From an uncultured Clostridia bacterium (GTDB taxonomy: Bacteria > Bacillota > Clostridia > Lachnospirales > Cellulosilyticaceae), in assembly GCA_937981575.1 (NCBI GenBank), contig CALJNR010000026.1, positions 62,001 to 126,000 of the forward strand: DNA of 64,000 nucleotides. The letters are read 5' to 3'. Made by a program: the position numbers and the translations under genes. A model generated the notes under the pieces. It had not been told where the DNA came from. It made no database searches and was given only the letters and a program-made list of their open reading frames with translations. Positions 52,582 through 62,364 of this stretch are shown in pieces. How positions within the stretch are numbered: position 1 is the first letter of the stretch; each line of letters starts with the position of its first letter.

Positions 52582-54705
52582 TTAGCAAAGCGGAATTTTA
52601 ACTTCTACTTTAAATAAATCTCCATCAATGTAAATATTAAATATCCCATTTTGCAGTTTAGTCAAACTTTCGGCGATAGCAAGTCCTAGCCCCGACCCTT
52701 CAGTGCTTCTGGATTTATCTCCCCTAACGAACCTTTTCGTAAGCTCACTGACACTCACATTAAGGTGTTCTTTGGAAATATTTTTAATAACAAACACACC
52801 ATATCCATTTTCTCTTTCTATATCAATATATACCCTAGTTTGAGACATTGCATATTTTCTGACATTAGAAAGCAGGTTTTCAAATATACGGTACATATGT
52901 CTGCCATCAGCTAAAATATGAATCTCCTCAACTTTACTCATGACAATCGTTAGCTCACTCTCCTCCAGCCGGTCAGTATATTCTCCTACCGCCTGCTTTA
53001 CAAGCTGATGGAGTTCTACTGGAGCAAGATTTGCCTTAACGTTTCCTGTTACTGCCTTAGAAGCTTCTACTAGGTCTTCAACTAATTGTTTCAGCCTGTT
53101 ACTACGTTCATCAAGGATTTGAATATATTCTTTTGCATTACTATTATCTATAGGCTCTTCTTTAAGCAAATCAACATAACTGATGATAGATGTGAGCGGC
53201 GTTTTCAAATCATGGGAAACATTGGTAATAAGCTCTGTTTTCAAACGTTCGCTTTTAAGTGAATCTTCTACCGATCGTTCCATCCCTTCTCCAATATGAT
53301 TGATTGTATCAGCCATTTCGTTCATAACAGGCAAAGCATATTGAAGCTTAATTCTTGATCTTAGATTGCCCTGCAGAATCTGCCTGCTTCCTCTTAAAAG
53401 TGCAAGGTAATCCAGTACCACCTTTAGTAAAAGAAGTGCAGCAGCTATATTAAAGCCCAGCGTAAAAATCATTCCTGGTATTAAAATAATCCTCACATAA
53501 CGAAATACCACCATGATAAAAAGAAGCATCATATTGGTAAAGCAATATGCTCCTACTACCAGAACGGCTGCAACAGGAAGTGCTTTTTCTTTAGCTAAAT
53601 TAATAAATAACCATCTTGCCACCCGTATCACAGCAATATGCCGGCTTAAAGTATGATTTTTAATATGTTTAATGATGCTGCTTGCAAAAACTAAAGTTAT
53701 ACATACCCCTATACTGATCATCCCGAATAAAACGGCTGTTTCAAAGCCATAAGTCAGATCAAGAGTATAAGGCATCCAGCCCATGCCTAGAAAATAGCTG
53801 ATTCCTCTAACACTTACTATGAGCCAGATAAACATACATACAGCATAACCTATAAACTGTAGCTCAAAGGGTATTTTATCCAGTACTCCGATGATTACAG
53901 GTTCATCTTTTCCTTTTTGACCAATGACCCGTGTCCAATAAAAGAGGAGAATAAGTGCAGCGACAACACTGATGCTTCCAAATAGATAGACATGATCTTT
54001 GATGGCTATCCCCCTTTCAAATTCCTGTTTATCATAGTAAAACCAGTCACCCTCCTGAACATTATCACTGATTGCAACATAGACTTCAAAGTTTTCCTCT
54101 CCTTCGAAAGGTTCCCCTTTATAATAGCTTTGGATATAACCCAAATAAATGTTACCATAGCCATCATACTGTGCCATATGGTTTTTAAGTATACTGCTGC
54201 CATTTCCAAATAAAAACCCAGGTCTTTTCATCAGTTCATTAATAAGTTCTTTTTCATTGCCATTATGATAGTCCTTTATATTAGTGACTACTCGTCCTGT
54301 TTCTAGATTAACAGCCAGGTATTCTATGTTGACGTTATCTTTTATAAGTTCTTTTTCAATGTTTTTAAAATATGTCTGTCTGTCCTTTAGGATCATTGCA
54401 ATGGCTTCATCATCATTTTGAATAGTATCATTAAGTCTTTTATAGCTTTCAATTTGTTCTTTAGTAACACTGCTCGCATTAAATATTGCGCCGTCTTCAT
54501 AACGCACAATCCAGTCCCGTACAAAACCAGCCTTATAGGTCATTCTATCTATAAAACTATAGGTTTCATACCAGCTTTTTTCTCTCGGTATACCCATTGC
54601 CCCTATTAAACTTTGAGCCATTAAAAAAGCTGATATACAAAACAATAAGATTGCTGCTAATTTTGCCGCTGCCGAGTAACTAAATCTTTTCAACAAGGTA
54701 ACCAC
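52582..54705 (-). CDS. Multi-pass sensor histidine kinase
   Basis: 707 residues. One N-terminal helix (residues 12-32), a 210-residue extracellular domain, then about five further helices between 245 and 450. The cytoplasmic part has HAMP-like coil (QGNLRSRIKLQYALPVMNEMADTI), HisKA with His498 in NVSHDLKTPLTSI, and an HATPase with FENLLSNVRKYA (N box) and GSGLGLAIAES (G2 box). The sequence type resembles VanS/PhoR kinases. It overlaps the upstream response regulator by 26 bases, so the two form a pair and are translationally coupled. Confidence 0.92.
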   Translation of the reverse strand: MVTLLKRFSYSAAAKLAAILLFCISAFLMAQSLIGAMGIPREKSWYETYSFIDRMTYKAGFVRDWIVRYEDGAIFNASSVTKEQIESYKRLNDTIQNDDEAIAMILKDRQTYFKNIEKELIKDNVNIEYLAVNLETGRVVTNIKDYHNGNEKELINELMKRPGFLFGNGSSILKNHMAQYDGYGNIYLGYIQSYYKGEPFEGEENFEVYVAISDNVQEGDWFYYDKQEFERGIAIKDHVYLFGSISVVAALILLFYWTRVIGQKGKDEPVIIGVLDKIPFELQFIGYAVCMFIWLIVSVRGISYFLGMGWMPYTLDLTYGFETAVLFGMISIGVCITLVFASSIIKHIKNHTLSRHIAVIRVARWLFINLAKEKALPVAAVLVVGAYCFTNMMLLFIMVVFRYVRIILIPGMIFTLGFNIAAALLLLKVVLDYLALLRGSRQILQGNLRSRIKLQYALPVMNEMADTINHIGEGMERSVEDSLKSERLKTELITNVSHDLKTPLTSIISYVDLLKEEPIDNSNAKEYIQILDERSNRLKQLVEDLVEASKAVTGNVKANLAPVELHQLVKQAVGEYTDRLEESELTIVMSKVEEIHILADGRHMYRIFENLLSNVRKYAMSQTRVYIDIERENGYGVFVIKNISKEHLNVSVSELTKRFVRGDKSRSTEGSGLGLAIAESLTKLQNGIFNIYIDGDLFKVEVKIPLC

Positions 54706-55372
54706 TACCCCACACCACCTTTATATATTTTGGTTCTTTGGGATTAATCTCGATCTTTTCTCTAAGTCTTCTAATATGTACCGCCACTGTATTTTCCGGT
54801 GCATGGGCTACATCCTGCCATACATTTTCATAAATCTGATTGATGGATAAAATCATACCCATATTCCGCATAAGATACACGAGGATCTTATATTCTGTTG
54901 GCGTAAGCTTAATAACTTCTCCATCCACGCAGACCCGGCCGGTTTCTGTATCTGCCGTTAATCCTCCAGTTACTAAAACCTGCTTTTCCACCTGCATACA
55001 TCCAAGAGTCGTATACCTTCTTAGCTGCGATTTCACTCTTGCTAAAAGCTCAAAGGAATTAAAAGGCTTCGTCATATAGTCATCTGCTCCAAAATTGAGC
55101 CCTGCAATTTTATCCGTATCTTCACTTTTAGCGGAAAGAATAATAATTGGAATGTTTCTCTCCTGCCTGATACGAAGTGTAGTTGACAGGCCATCCAGCT
55201 TAGGCATCATGACATCTAATAAAATAAGATGAACTTCTTCCGTTTCTAGAATATCTAATGCCTCTAAGCCATTATAAGACTTAAGTATACGATAGCCTTC
55301 CTTTTGCAGATGAAGTGCTAAAGAATTAACAATAAGCTTATCATCATCACATACCAATACAGTATAGGTCAT
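54680..55372 (-). CDS. OmpR-family response regulator
   Basis: 230 residues. The receiver domain (1-115) has the acidic pocket CDDD, phospho-acceptor Asp53 in LILLDVMMPKLDG, the Thr/Ser switch in IILSAKSEDTDK and Lys in DYMTKPF. The C-terminal winged helix (130-230) contains LTPTEYKILVYLMRN and TVAVHIRRLREKIE. It precedes its kinase. The target genes are unknown; an adjacent CPBP protease or the kinase itself are only neighbours. Confidence 0.95.
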   Translation of the reverse strand: MTYTVLVCDDDKLIVNSLALHLQKEGYRILKSYNGLEALDILETEEVHLILLDVMMPKLDGLSTTLRIRQERNIPIIILSAKSEDTDKIAGLNFGADDYMTKPFNSFELLARVKSQLRRYTTLGCMQVEKQVLVTGGLTADTETGRVCVDGEVIKLTPTEYKILVYLMRNMGMILSINQIYENVWQDVAHAPENTVAVHIRRLREKIEINPKEPKYIKVVWGSGYLVEKI

Positions 55373-55617
55373 ACATTTTCCTCCATATTACATATTACTT
55401 ATTAAACTTATTATACACGAGATTAATCTTTTAGATACTTTCATTTTACAACATGACTCTTACAAAATATTTAATAAATTTCTTACAATTTCTTAAGAAA
55501 TAACATAATCATTATTTTCCATTTTCTTTTGCCTATGAATCGTTCCAAAATGACACATACTACTTTTAAAATAATTGATTCACCGCAAGCTGAATCGTAA
55601 GATAAGGAGAATAATCT

Positions 55618-56304
55618 ATGCCAGCTGGAGCCGATAAAAAATCTTTAGTTGAAAAATATATGGCCTCTTCCAATGAGTTTTTAAATGAATCTATGACAAA
55701 ATTTCTTCGTATCATCTTTTCAAGACTCGAAAGAGAAGTCACTCTTGCTAGTATTGTTGACCCAGAAAATTTAAAATCTGTTGAGCTTAAAAACTTTATT
55801 TTGAGCATCGCTCGTTTAAATGATTACATTTTAACTGAAATCTATGATAAAGATGAAAATCCTGATGCGGAAGTTTTTTTTCATGCTGATAAATTGCCTG
55901 TTGTCAGTTTGATTGATGATGAAAATTATTATATGGGTGTTAAATTTCATGCCGTTCCTACTGGTGATGCTCTCATTGCTTTCTCTTTAGCTATCTATAA
56001 TCTTGGAGGTCCTAAAGAAGACTTTGATGATATGCTTGCTCAAAAAATTCTTAGCATCGATAAGCCTATTGATATCAAAATATACGTTTCTCTTGCTGAG
56101 CAAAATTTTGCTGACATAGTCACAGCTACTCAGCAGTTAGCACTGATTAATCCTAATCTCCAAGTAGAAATGATAGATGTAGATTTATTTCCTGATCTAA
56201 AAAAACAATATAACCTAAAAACCTTACCCGCTCTCATCATTAATGATGAAAACATAAGCCCACTGCCAAAAGCACTAGAAGAAATCATTAACCTATTATT
56301 ATAA
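55618..56304 (+). CDS. AhpF-N-terminal-like protein lacking the redox CxxC
   Basis: 228 residues that resemble the N-terminal double-thioredoxin-fold domain of AhpF: an N-terminal helix region, EVTLASIVDPENLKSVELKNF, VVSLIDDENYYMGVKFHAVPTGDALIAFSLAIYNLGG, then a second fold with IKIYVSLAEQNFADIVTATQQLALINPNLQ and LKTLPALIINDE. In AhpF the second fold carries a CHNC site at the position that here reads EQNF, and the protein has no cysteine at all. The cis-Pro motif LPALIIN is retained. It lies 60 bases upstream of ahpC on the same strand. It may be a scaffold or a lost reductase. Confidence 0.7.
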   Translation: MPAGADKKSLVEKYMASSNEFLNESMTKFLRIIFSRLEREVTLASIVDPENLKSVELKNFILSIARLNDYILTEIYDKDENPDAEVFFHADKLPVVSLIDDENYYMGVKFHAVPTGDALIAFSLAIYNLGGPKEDFDDMLAQKILSIDKPIDIKIYVSLAEQNFADIVTATQQLALINPNLQVEMIDVDLFPDLKKQYNLKTLPALIINDENISPLPKALEEIINLLL

Positions 56305-56364
56305 ATAAAGAAACAAGCTTATATTTTTTAAAGTAACCTAATGACTATAAAAGGAGAAATTGAA

Positions 56365-56931
56365 ATGACAAATTTAATTGGAAAAAAAGTAAGTGAATTC
56401 AAAGCACAAGCTTATCATGAAGGGGCCTTTAGAGAAATTACGAATGAGTCTTTAAGAGGACATTGGTCGGTATTTTTCTTCTACCCCGCAGATTTTACTT
56501 TTGTATGTCCAACTGAACTCGATGATTTAGCATCTAGCTACGCTGATTTTAAATCTATTGGGTGTGAAATCTATTCCGTGTCTACGGATACCCATTTTGT
56601 GCATAAAGCATGGGCTGATGCTTCCGATACGATTAAAAAAATAGCTTTTCCAATGGTAGCTGATCCAACGGGAAAACTATCGAGAGACTTTGGTGTAATG
56701 ATTGAAGAAGAAGGGCTTGCGCTAAGAGGAACCTTTATTGTAAATCCTGAAGGTGAAATAAAAGCCTACGAAATTCATGATTTAGGAATAGGTAGAAATG
56801 CTGAAGAGCTGCTTCGAAAAGTTCAAGCTGCTCAATTTGTAGCAGCTCATGGTGATCAGGTATGCCCAGCCAGATGGAAACCTGGGGCTGAAACATTATC
56901 CCCAAGCCTTGACTTAGTAGGCAAATTGTAA
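56365..56931 (+). CDS. ahpC: Alkyl hydroperoxide reductase subunit C (2-Cys peroxiredoxin)
   Basis: Reduces hydrogen and organic peroxides. 188 residues. Peroxidatic Cys48 in FTFVCPTEL and the resolving Cys near the C terminus in QVCPARWKPG are both present, with catalytic Arg in LRGTFIVNPEG. I chose ATG 56365 (MTNLIGKKVSEF), preceded by AAAGGAG; an upstream ATG at 56341 has no site. No AhpF reductase with FAD domain is in the window, so the electron donor must be another thioredoxin or NADH reductase. It is followed by a long terminator. Confidence 0.96.
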   Translation: MTNLIGKKVSEFKAQAYHEGAFREITNESLRGHWSVFFFYPADFTFVCPTELDDLASSYADFKSIGCEIYSVSTDTHFVHKAWADASDTIKKIAFPMVADPTGKLSRDFGVMIEEEGLALRGTFIVNPEGEIKAYEIHDLGIGRNAEELLRKVQAAQFVAAHGDQVCPARWKPGAETLSPSLDLVGKL

Positions 56932-57050
56932 CGGTATTTTTTGTTTCATCTTCTTTCTATTGATGCTTTTTATGAATACTTTTACTTGTTTTAAGTACTA
57001 CTCCCTGTAGCGTTCAGCAGATTATATATAAATTACTCTATAGTGTTTCT

Positions 57051-57109
57051 AAAAAGATCAAAGACAGTATAGCCCTCATCTTCTGGTCTATACTGTCTTT
57101 GATCTTTTT
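57051..57109. terminator. Bidirectional terminator with 22-bp perfect stem
   Basis: 57051-57072 and 57088-57109 are exact complements around a 15-base loop. It serves ahpC (plus) and the 110-residue gene (minus). Confidence 0.9.
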
Positions 57110-57141
57110 CTCTTTCCATTTCTAAAACTTTATATTGGCAT

Positions 57142-57471
57142 TCACTTTTCTGCAATGCACAGTTGCGGCGCTAATGTCGTTTCTGCCCATTCCTTATACG
57201 TTTTATATTGGCTGCTAAGATCCGCCTTAGCCATAAGATCTCTCCAATCCCCACTATTAAGGTTAATGGATTTTCTGAGATTATCTAATTCCTCATTGGA
57301 TGTTTTAATCGTTTCCCATTGTATTTGCTCTATTTGCGTAGGCGTTAAGGTGTCGGAGTTTAATAGATCACTTGCGTATTCTTTTCTGATAATCTGCGTG
57401 CATGTTAAAGTAATCGTTTCTAGAAAAGTTCTTTCTATAATCTTTAAAGATTCTTCTGTTATATTAAGCAT
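57142..57471 (-). CDS. Small hypothetical protein
   Basis: I do not recognise it. About 109 residues, largely helical by composition (LNITEESLKIIERTFLE, LTPTQIEQIQWETIK, GDWRDLMAKADLSSQYK), with two Cys and no membrane segment or signal. TAGGAG stands seven bases before the ATG at 57471, a better spacing than the first ATG two codons earlier. It stands alone and ends before a strong shared terminator, which together with the ribosome site supports a real gene. Confidence 0.55.
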   Translation of the reverse strand: MLNITEESLKIIERTFLETITLTCTQIIRKEYASDLLNSDTLTPTQIEQIQWETIKTSNEELDNLRKSINLNSGDWRDLMAKADLSSQYKTYKEWAETTLAPQLCIAEK

Positions 57472-57688
57472 AACCATTCTCCTACTTGTTTATAAATAGC
57501 TCTACGCCTTATTTTATTTATACCATTATATTAATGAATTGCATTAAGTATACCATAACTTTTCTACAAAAACTAACTTCTTTTATTTTATATCGTGTCA
57601 TTTAGCCACTATTATTTAAATTTCTACTTAAATCATTAATTTAATACCTTTCTATCCTCTTAATTTAAATTGTGATATCATAAAATAA

Positions 57689-58219
57689 ATAACAATTGAA
57701 ATTTTTCAGTTAGATGACCTTCGTTTTGCTTTAGGTATTCCAGGTGAAACAGCATTACAAAAGCTTGGGATGGCAAATCCTTCTGAATCCAATCATAAAT
57801 GGAATGCTTATTTTAAAGCCTACTCTCATACTGTAAAAGTATTCGACGGTCTGAAAGAAACCTTATCCGTTCTGAATGAACAAAGTATATTAACAGGAAT
57901 TGTTACATCAAGAACTAAAGAAGAGTTTGCAAACGACTTTTCTCCTTTTGGCCTCGATCATTATTTTAAACATGTGATCTGCGCCGATGATACTCTACGA
58001 CATAAACCCTATCCTGATCCTATTTTGAAATTCATCGAAATTACGAAAACTGATCCCTCAGAAATGCTTTATATTGGAGATACAAATTATGATATGGACT
58101 GTGCGTTAGGTGCAAATGTTGATTTTGCCTTGGCCCTTTGGGGTGCTGGCTCTCTTAAAGGCATGTCACCCCACTATGTCTTCGAAACACCGCTTCAGAT
58201 TTTAGAATATGTGAAATAG
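57689..58219 (+). pseudogene. 5'-truncated HAD-family phosphatase
   Basis: The frame reads ..FQLDDLRFALGIPGETALQKLGM.. and then the HAD core: VTSRTKEEF (motif II Thr/Ser), RHKPYPDPILKFIE (motif III Lys) and MLYIGDTNYDMDCALGANVDFA (motif IV acidic residues). The N-terminal nucleophile motif DxDxT is missing. Upstream in frame comes a stop (57686) with no ATG, GTG or TTG before 57770, so about 25-45 residues have been lost. An internal start at 57770 could still give a 149-residue cap/core fragment, but without the nucleophile Asp it cannot be a normal phosphatase. Confidence 0.8.
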
Positions 58220-58270
58220 AAAAAGAGATGAACAAAAGCTGCACTCAGCCTTTTGGTTCATCTCTTTTTC
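58219..58270. terminator. Bidirectional terminator between HAD remnant and accA
   Basis: GAAAAAGAGATGAAC and its exact complement (58256-58270) form a 15-bp stem with T runs on both strands. It ends the fatty-acid operon on the minus strand. Confidence 0.88.
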
Positions 58271-58284
58271 ATTAGGTTTATTTT

Positions 58285-59232
58285 CTAAAGCTCTTCCTCA
58301 TAAAAAGCACCGTACTGTCTGAATCTTTCATATCTGTCTTCAACGAGAGTGTGTACATCTTTTTGCGTAAGTTCATTCAGCTGACTTACAATGTACTCTT
58401 TTAGTGCGTTAGCTGCTTGGAGTGGTTCTTTATGGGCTCCTCCTACCGGCTCTTCTACAATGTCATCAATAATACCGTATTCCAATAGGTCTCGGGCAGT
58501 AATTTTCATAATACCTGCTGCTTCTTTGGCTCTGTTGCTGTCTTTCCAAAGAATACTTGCAAATCCTTCTGGTGATAAAATAGAATACGTTGTATTGGCC
58601 TGCATAAAGACTCTGTCAGCTACCCCGAGCGCAAGAGCTCCTCCGCTGCCGCCTTCTCCTATAATCCCTGATACAATAGGTACCTTCAACCTTGCCATTT
58701 CAAGAAGATTTCTAGCTATAGCTTCTCCCTGTCCTCTTTCTTCTGCCCCAATGCCGCAGTATGCCCCTGGCGTATCAATGAGACATACAACTGGCCTGCT
58801 AAACTTCTCTGCCTGTTTCATAAGGCGAAGTGCTTTTCTATATCCTTCGGGATGAGGCATGCCGAAATTACGCTCGATATTTTCTTTTGCAGTATTCCCT
58901 TTGTTTTGCACAATAATGGTTACTGTATGCCCATCAATCTTACCAATGCCGCCTATAATAGCCTTATCATCCTTAAAGGCGCGATCTCCATGAAGCTCTA
59001 CAAAGTCAGTAACAATACTATTAATATAAAACTGCGCTCTTGGTCTTTCTATTTTCCTTGCAATTTTAACCTTATCCCATGGGTCATATAAAGTCCCTGC
59101 TTTTTTCTCAAGCTTATACACAACAGCCTTCAGTCTTGTAATTTCATTAGCGATTTCAGGTGTTTCATTAAGCTGGCTGAGCTGGTTGATAGCTTCACCA
59201 AGAGCATCTATTCTTTCTCTGATGTCTTCCAT
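58285..59232 (-). CDS. accA: Acetyl-CoA carboxylase carboxyltransferase subunit alpha
   Basis: With AccD transfers the carboxyl group from biotin to acetyl-CoA. 315 residues: an N-terminal helical region, then the crotonase-like core with FYINSIVTDFVELHGDR, GMPHPEGYRKALRLM, LIDTPGAYCGIGAEERGQGEAIA and GEGGSGGALALGVAD. It begins at the base after the accD stop, and its ribosome site AAGGAGG lies inside accD, so translation is coupled. Last gene of the operon. Confidence 0.97.
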   Translation of the reverse strand: MEDIRERIDALGEAINQLSQLNETPEIANEITRLKAVVYKLEKKAGTLYDPWDKVKIARKIERPRAQFYINSIVTDFVELHGDRAFKDDKAIIGGIGKIDGHTVTIIVQNKGNTAKENIERNFGMPHPEGYRKALRLMKQAEKFSRPVVCLIDTPGAYCGIGAEERGQGEAIARNLLEMARLKVPIVSGIIGEGGSGGALALGVADRVFMQANTTYSILSPEGFASILWKDSNRAKEAAGIMKITARDLLEYGIIDDIVEEPVGGAHKEPLQAANALKEYIVSQLNELTQKDVHTLVEDRYERFRQYGAFYEEEL

Positions 59233-60087
59233 TTATTTTCCCTCCTTTTGGTGGAGTTTTAATAAACAGGCTAAAGTCTCCCGCATATCTGGCCTTTTAA
59301 CAATAGCATCAATCATACCATGATCAAGTAAAAATTCAGCGCGCTGAAAACCTTCCGGCAGTTTTTGTTTGATAGTCTGTTCAATAACCCTAGGTCCAGC
59401 AAATCCGATAAGTGCTCCTGGTTCAGCTAAAATAATATCCCCTAGCATAGCAAAGCTTGCTGTCACCCCGCCGGTTGTTGGATCAGTAAGCACACTGATA
59501 TACAGCAGGCCGTTTTCATCATGTCTTGCCAGTGCAGCACTGGTTTTAGCCATTTGCATCAGTGAAAAGATTCCTTCTTGCATTCTTGCTCCGCCAGAAG
59601 CCGTAAATATAATAACTGGAAGCTTTTTGCTCGTTGCGTATTCAATGGCTCTTGTGAGCTTTTCTCCAACTACAGATCCCATGCTTCCCATCATAAATCT
59701 TGAATCCATAACGCCAATAACTGTTTCTTGTCCGTCAATAAGCGCAGTTCCGGTAATAACAGCTTCTTTTTGGTCTGTTTTATCAATATAGTTAACAAGT
59801 TTCTTCTCATAATCCGGAAAATCCAGTGGATTAACACTCATCATTTCTTTATCAAGTTCATTAAAAGATCCTTTGTCTACTATTGCAAAAATCCTTGCTC
59901 TTGGCGAAAGTGGATAATAGTAAGAACAATGAGGACACACGCCTAATTGTGCTTTTAAATCTACTTTATAAATACTCTTTTTACATTTTGGACATTGGAG
60001 ATACATTCCTTCTGGAATTCCTGCCTTTTTAGCCGCAGGATTTGTGGTAGCATATTTTTTTGCTCCCTTAATCAGATCATTCAGCAT
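59233..60087 (-). CDS. accD: Acetyl-CoA carboxylase carboxyltransferase subunit beta
   Basis: 284 residues. An N-terminal zinc ribbon [23 protein letters not shown] is followed by the carboxyltransferase core with [28 protein letters not shown] and [18 protein letters not shown]. Its start overlaps accC by 11 bases. AccA and AccD form the alpha2-beta2 transferase; the zinc ribbon can also bind mRNA in related enzymes. Confidence 0.97.
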   Translation of the reverse strand: MLNDLIKGAKKYATTNPAAKKAGIPEGMYLQCPKCKKSIYKVDLKAQLGVCPHCSYYYPLSPRARIFAIVDKGSFNELDKEMMSVNPLDFPDYEKKLVNYIDKTDQKEAVITGTALIDGQETVIGVMDSRFMMGSMGSVVGEKLTRAIEYATSKKLPVIIFTASGGARMQEGIFSLMQMAKTSAALARHDENGLLYISVLTDPTTGGVTASFAMLGDIILAEPGALIGFAGPRVIEQTIKQKLPEGFQRAEFLLDHGMIDAIVKRPDMRETLACLLKLHQKEGK

Positions 60088-61453
60088 CTATACCCACTCC
60101 CTGCTCTAATATTGCATCTAGGTTACGCTCGATGTAAGAAGTATCAAAATTGCCTTCTCTGAATGCCTTGGTGTTAAGCAACTGATATTGGAAATAAATA
60201 TTCGTATCAAGGCCTTCTATTACTAACTCACCTAAGGCTCTTTCCATAATACTTATAGCTTCCTCTCTCGTATCCCCATAAGCAATGACTTTTGCAAGCA
60301 TCGAATCATATGTTGGAGGAACTTTATAGCCTTGGTATAATCCTGTTTCTATTCTAACGCCCCGGCCTCCTGGAAGATGAAGCTTTGTCACTGTTCCAGC
60401 ACAAGGTCTAAAATTTTTGTGAGGGTTTTCCGCATTAATACGGCATTCAATGGCATGACCATTAAATTTAATACTTTCTTTTGTAAGACTCAGCTTCTTG
60501 CCTGATGCAATTTTAAGCTGTTCTTTTATAAGGTCTACACCTGTTATCATTTCTGTAATAGGATGTTCAACTTGAATACGGGTATTCATCTCAATAAAAT
60601 AGAAATTCCCATCTTTGTCCACAATGAACTCTATTGTTCCTGCATTTTCATAGTCAACTGCCTTTGCTGCCTTAATTGCCGCTTCACCCATACGTTTTCT
60701 TAGATCCTCAGTTATAAAAGGCGAAGGCGCTTCTTCTATAACTTTTTGATGTCTTCTTTGAAGAGAACAGTCCCTTTCTCCCAAATGAATGACGTTGCCA
60801 AAAGCATCTCCTAATATTTGAAATTCTATATGCCTTGGGTTTTGTACATACTTTTCCATATACATACTACCGTCGCCAAAGGCGCTTTTTGCTTCACTGC
60901 TTGCTGATAGGAAGGCTTTTTCAAGTTCACTTTCTTCCCATACGATACGCATGCCTCGGCCGCCTCCTCCTGCTGATGCTTTAAGCATAACAGGATAACC
61001 TATTTGACATGCGGTTAACTTAGCTTCCTTAACATCTTCTATCTTGCCTTCTGATCCCGGTACAACTGGAACATTAGCTTTAATCATCATCTCTCTGGCC
61101 TTAGCTTTATCTCCCATAGCGCGGATCATATCGGCTGTAGGTCCAATAAATTTGATGTCACATTGGTTACATATTTCTGAAAATTTTGCATTCTCTGATA
61201 AAAATCCAAAGCCAGGATGAATGGCATCAGCACCGGTTAGAACCGCTGCACTAATAATGTTTTCAATATGAAGATAGCTGTCTTTAGAAAGAGGACTACC
61301 TATGCAGACTGCTTCATCAGCAAGTTTAACATGTAAGGCTTCCTGATCTGCTGTAGAATACACAGCTACAGTGGCTATGCCCATTTCCTGGCAAGCCCTG
61401 ATGATACGTACAGCTATCTCGCCTCTATTGGCAATAAGCACTTTTTGAATCAC
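60077..61453 (-). CDS. accC: Biotin carboxylase subunit of acetyl-CoA carboxylase
   Basis: Carboxylates biotin on AccB using ATP and bicarbonate. 458 residues with the ATP-grasp fold: [28 protein letters not shown], the Gly-rich loop [34 protein letters not shown] and [16 protein letters not shown]. Length is normal. It lies 16 bases after fabZ. Confidence 0.98.
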   Translation of the reverse strand: MIQKVLIANRGEIAVRIIRACQEMGIATVAVYSTADQEALHVKLADEAVCIGSPLSKDSYLHIENIISAAVLTGADAIHPGFGFLSENAKFSEICNQCDIKFIGPTADMIRAMGDKAKAREMMIKANVPVVPGSEGKIEDVKEAKLTACQIGYPVMLKASAGGGGRGMRIVWEESELEKAFLSASSEAKSAFGDGSMYMEKYVQNPRHIEFQILGDAFGNVIHLGERDCSLQRRHQKVIEEAPSPFITEDLRKRMGEAAIKAAKAVDYENAGTIEFIVDKDGNFYFIEMNTRIQVEHPITEMITGVDLIKEQLKIASGKKLSLTKESIKFNGHAIECRINAENPHKNFRPCAGTVTKLHLPGGRGVRIETGLYQGYKVPPTYDSMLAKVIAYGDTREEAISIMERALGELVIEGLDTNIYFQYQLLNTKAFREGNFDTSYIERNLDAILEQGVGIDAE

Positions 61454-61469
61454 TATGACTCACCTCCCC

Positions 61470-61892
61470 TTAGCCTATAGCAAACATAATTTCAGCTTCA
61501 CAAACTTTTTTACCTTCTACAGTTGCCAGTGCTTTTCCAATGCCCATAGGACCTTTTTGTTTAATAATTGAACACTCTAGTTTGAGTGTATCTCCTGGAA
61601 GTACTTTATCCCTGAACTTTGCTTCTTTGATCGAAGCAAGAAAAGCTACTTTGCCCTTATTGGCTTCCTGTGATAAAATTGCAATTGCCCCTACTTGTGC
61701 CAAAGCTTCTACAATTAAAACACCTGGCATAACAGGAAGTCCTGGAAAGTGTCCTTGAAAAAACGGCTCATTCATTGTTACGTTCTTGTATCCTATAACA
61801 CCTTTGCCGTCTTCTAAAATCTCAGCCTTATCTACAAGAAGAAAGGGATATCTATGGGGTAAAATCTCCATAATCTCTTGAATATTTAACAT
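61470..61892 (-). CDS. fabZ: 3-hydroxyacyl-ACP dehydratase FabZ
   Basis: Hot-dog-fold enzyme of 140 residues that dehydrates 3-hydroxyacyl-ACP. Starts [19 protein letters not shown]; the active-site His and Glu lie in [22 protein letters not shown]. It sits between accB and accC, a common clostridial arrangement. A FabA-like isomerase role cannot be excluded, but the sequence pattern is FabZ. Confidence 0.97.
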   Translation of the reverse strand: MLNIQEIMEILPHRYPFLLVDKAEILEDGKGVIGYKNVTMNEPFFQGHFPGLPVMPGVLIVEALAQVGAIAILSQEANKGKVAFLASIKEAKFRDKVLPGDTLKLECSIIKQKGPMGIGKALATVEGKKVCEAEIMFAIG

Positions 61893-61908
61893 GACTTCAC
61901 TCCCTTTA

Positions 61909-62364
61909 CTATTTAATTACAAATAATGGCTGAGCATACTCTACCATTTGTTCATTATTTACAAGTATTTCTACGATTTCTCCATCAACTTCTGCTTCAA
62001 CCTCATTCATAAGCTTCATCGCTTCAATAATGCAGATAATATCACCCTTTTTAACTTTTGATCCAACACTTACAAAAGGTGCTCCTCCTGGAGTACTTGC
62101 TGCATAGAAGGTTCCTACCATCGGGGAAGTAATATGTTTTACATCATCGCAGTTTTCTCGTTTGATAACAACATTATCACTCTCATTATTTATTGCAATA
62201 GTCGGATAAGTCATTGCAGGCTGAACTGCCGGAGCACTAGCTATTTGTACAATCTCTTTTTCTTTTTCTAGTTCTAGTTCAAATCCTTCACACTTAAGAG
62301 ATAATTTAGTAAGTTCAGCATCCTTAAACTCACTTACTAATTCTTTGATCATCTTAATATCCAT
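61909..62364 (-). CDS. accB: Biotin carboxyl carrier protein of acetyl-CoA carboxylase
   Basis: 151 residues. A flexible Ala/Pro linker follows an N-terminal helix; the C-terminal biotinyl domain has the thumb region and the biotinylated Lys in [11 protein letters not shown]. It begins at the base after the fabF stop, so translation is probably coupled. Works with AccC and AccAD. Confidence 0.97.
   Translation of the reverse strand: MDIKMIKELVSEFKDAELTKLSLKCEGFELELEKEKEIVQIASAPAVQPAMTYPTIAINNESDNVVIKRENCDDVKHITSPMVGTFYAASTPGGAPFVSVGSKVKKGDIICIIEAMKLMNEVEAEVDGEIVEILVNNEQMVEYAQPLFVIK

Noticed and set aside
57770-58219. Intact small HAD phosphatase
   Set aside because: Sequence upstream of the internal ATG continues the family alignment (LRFALGIPGE), and the nucleophile Asp motif is absent, so this is a truncated gene.
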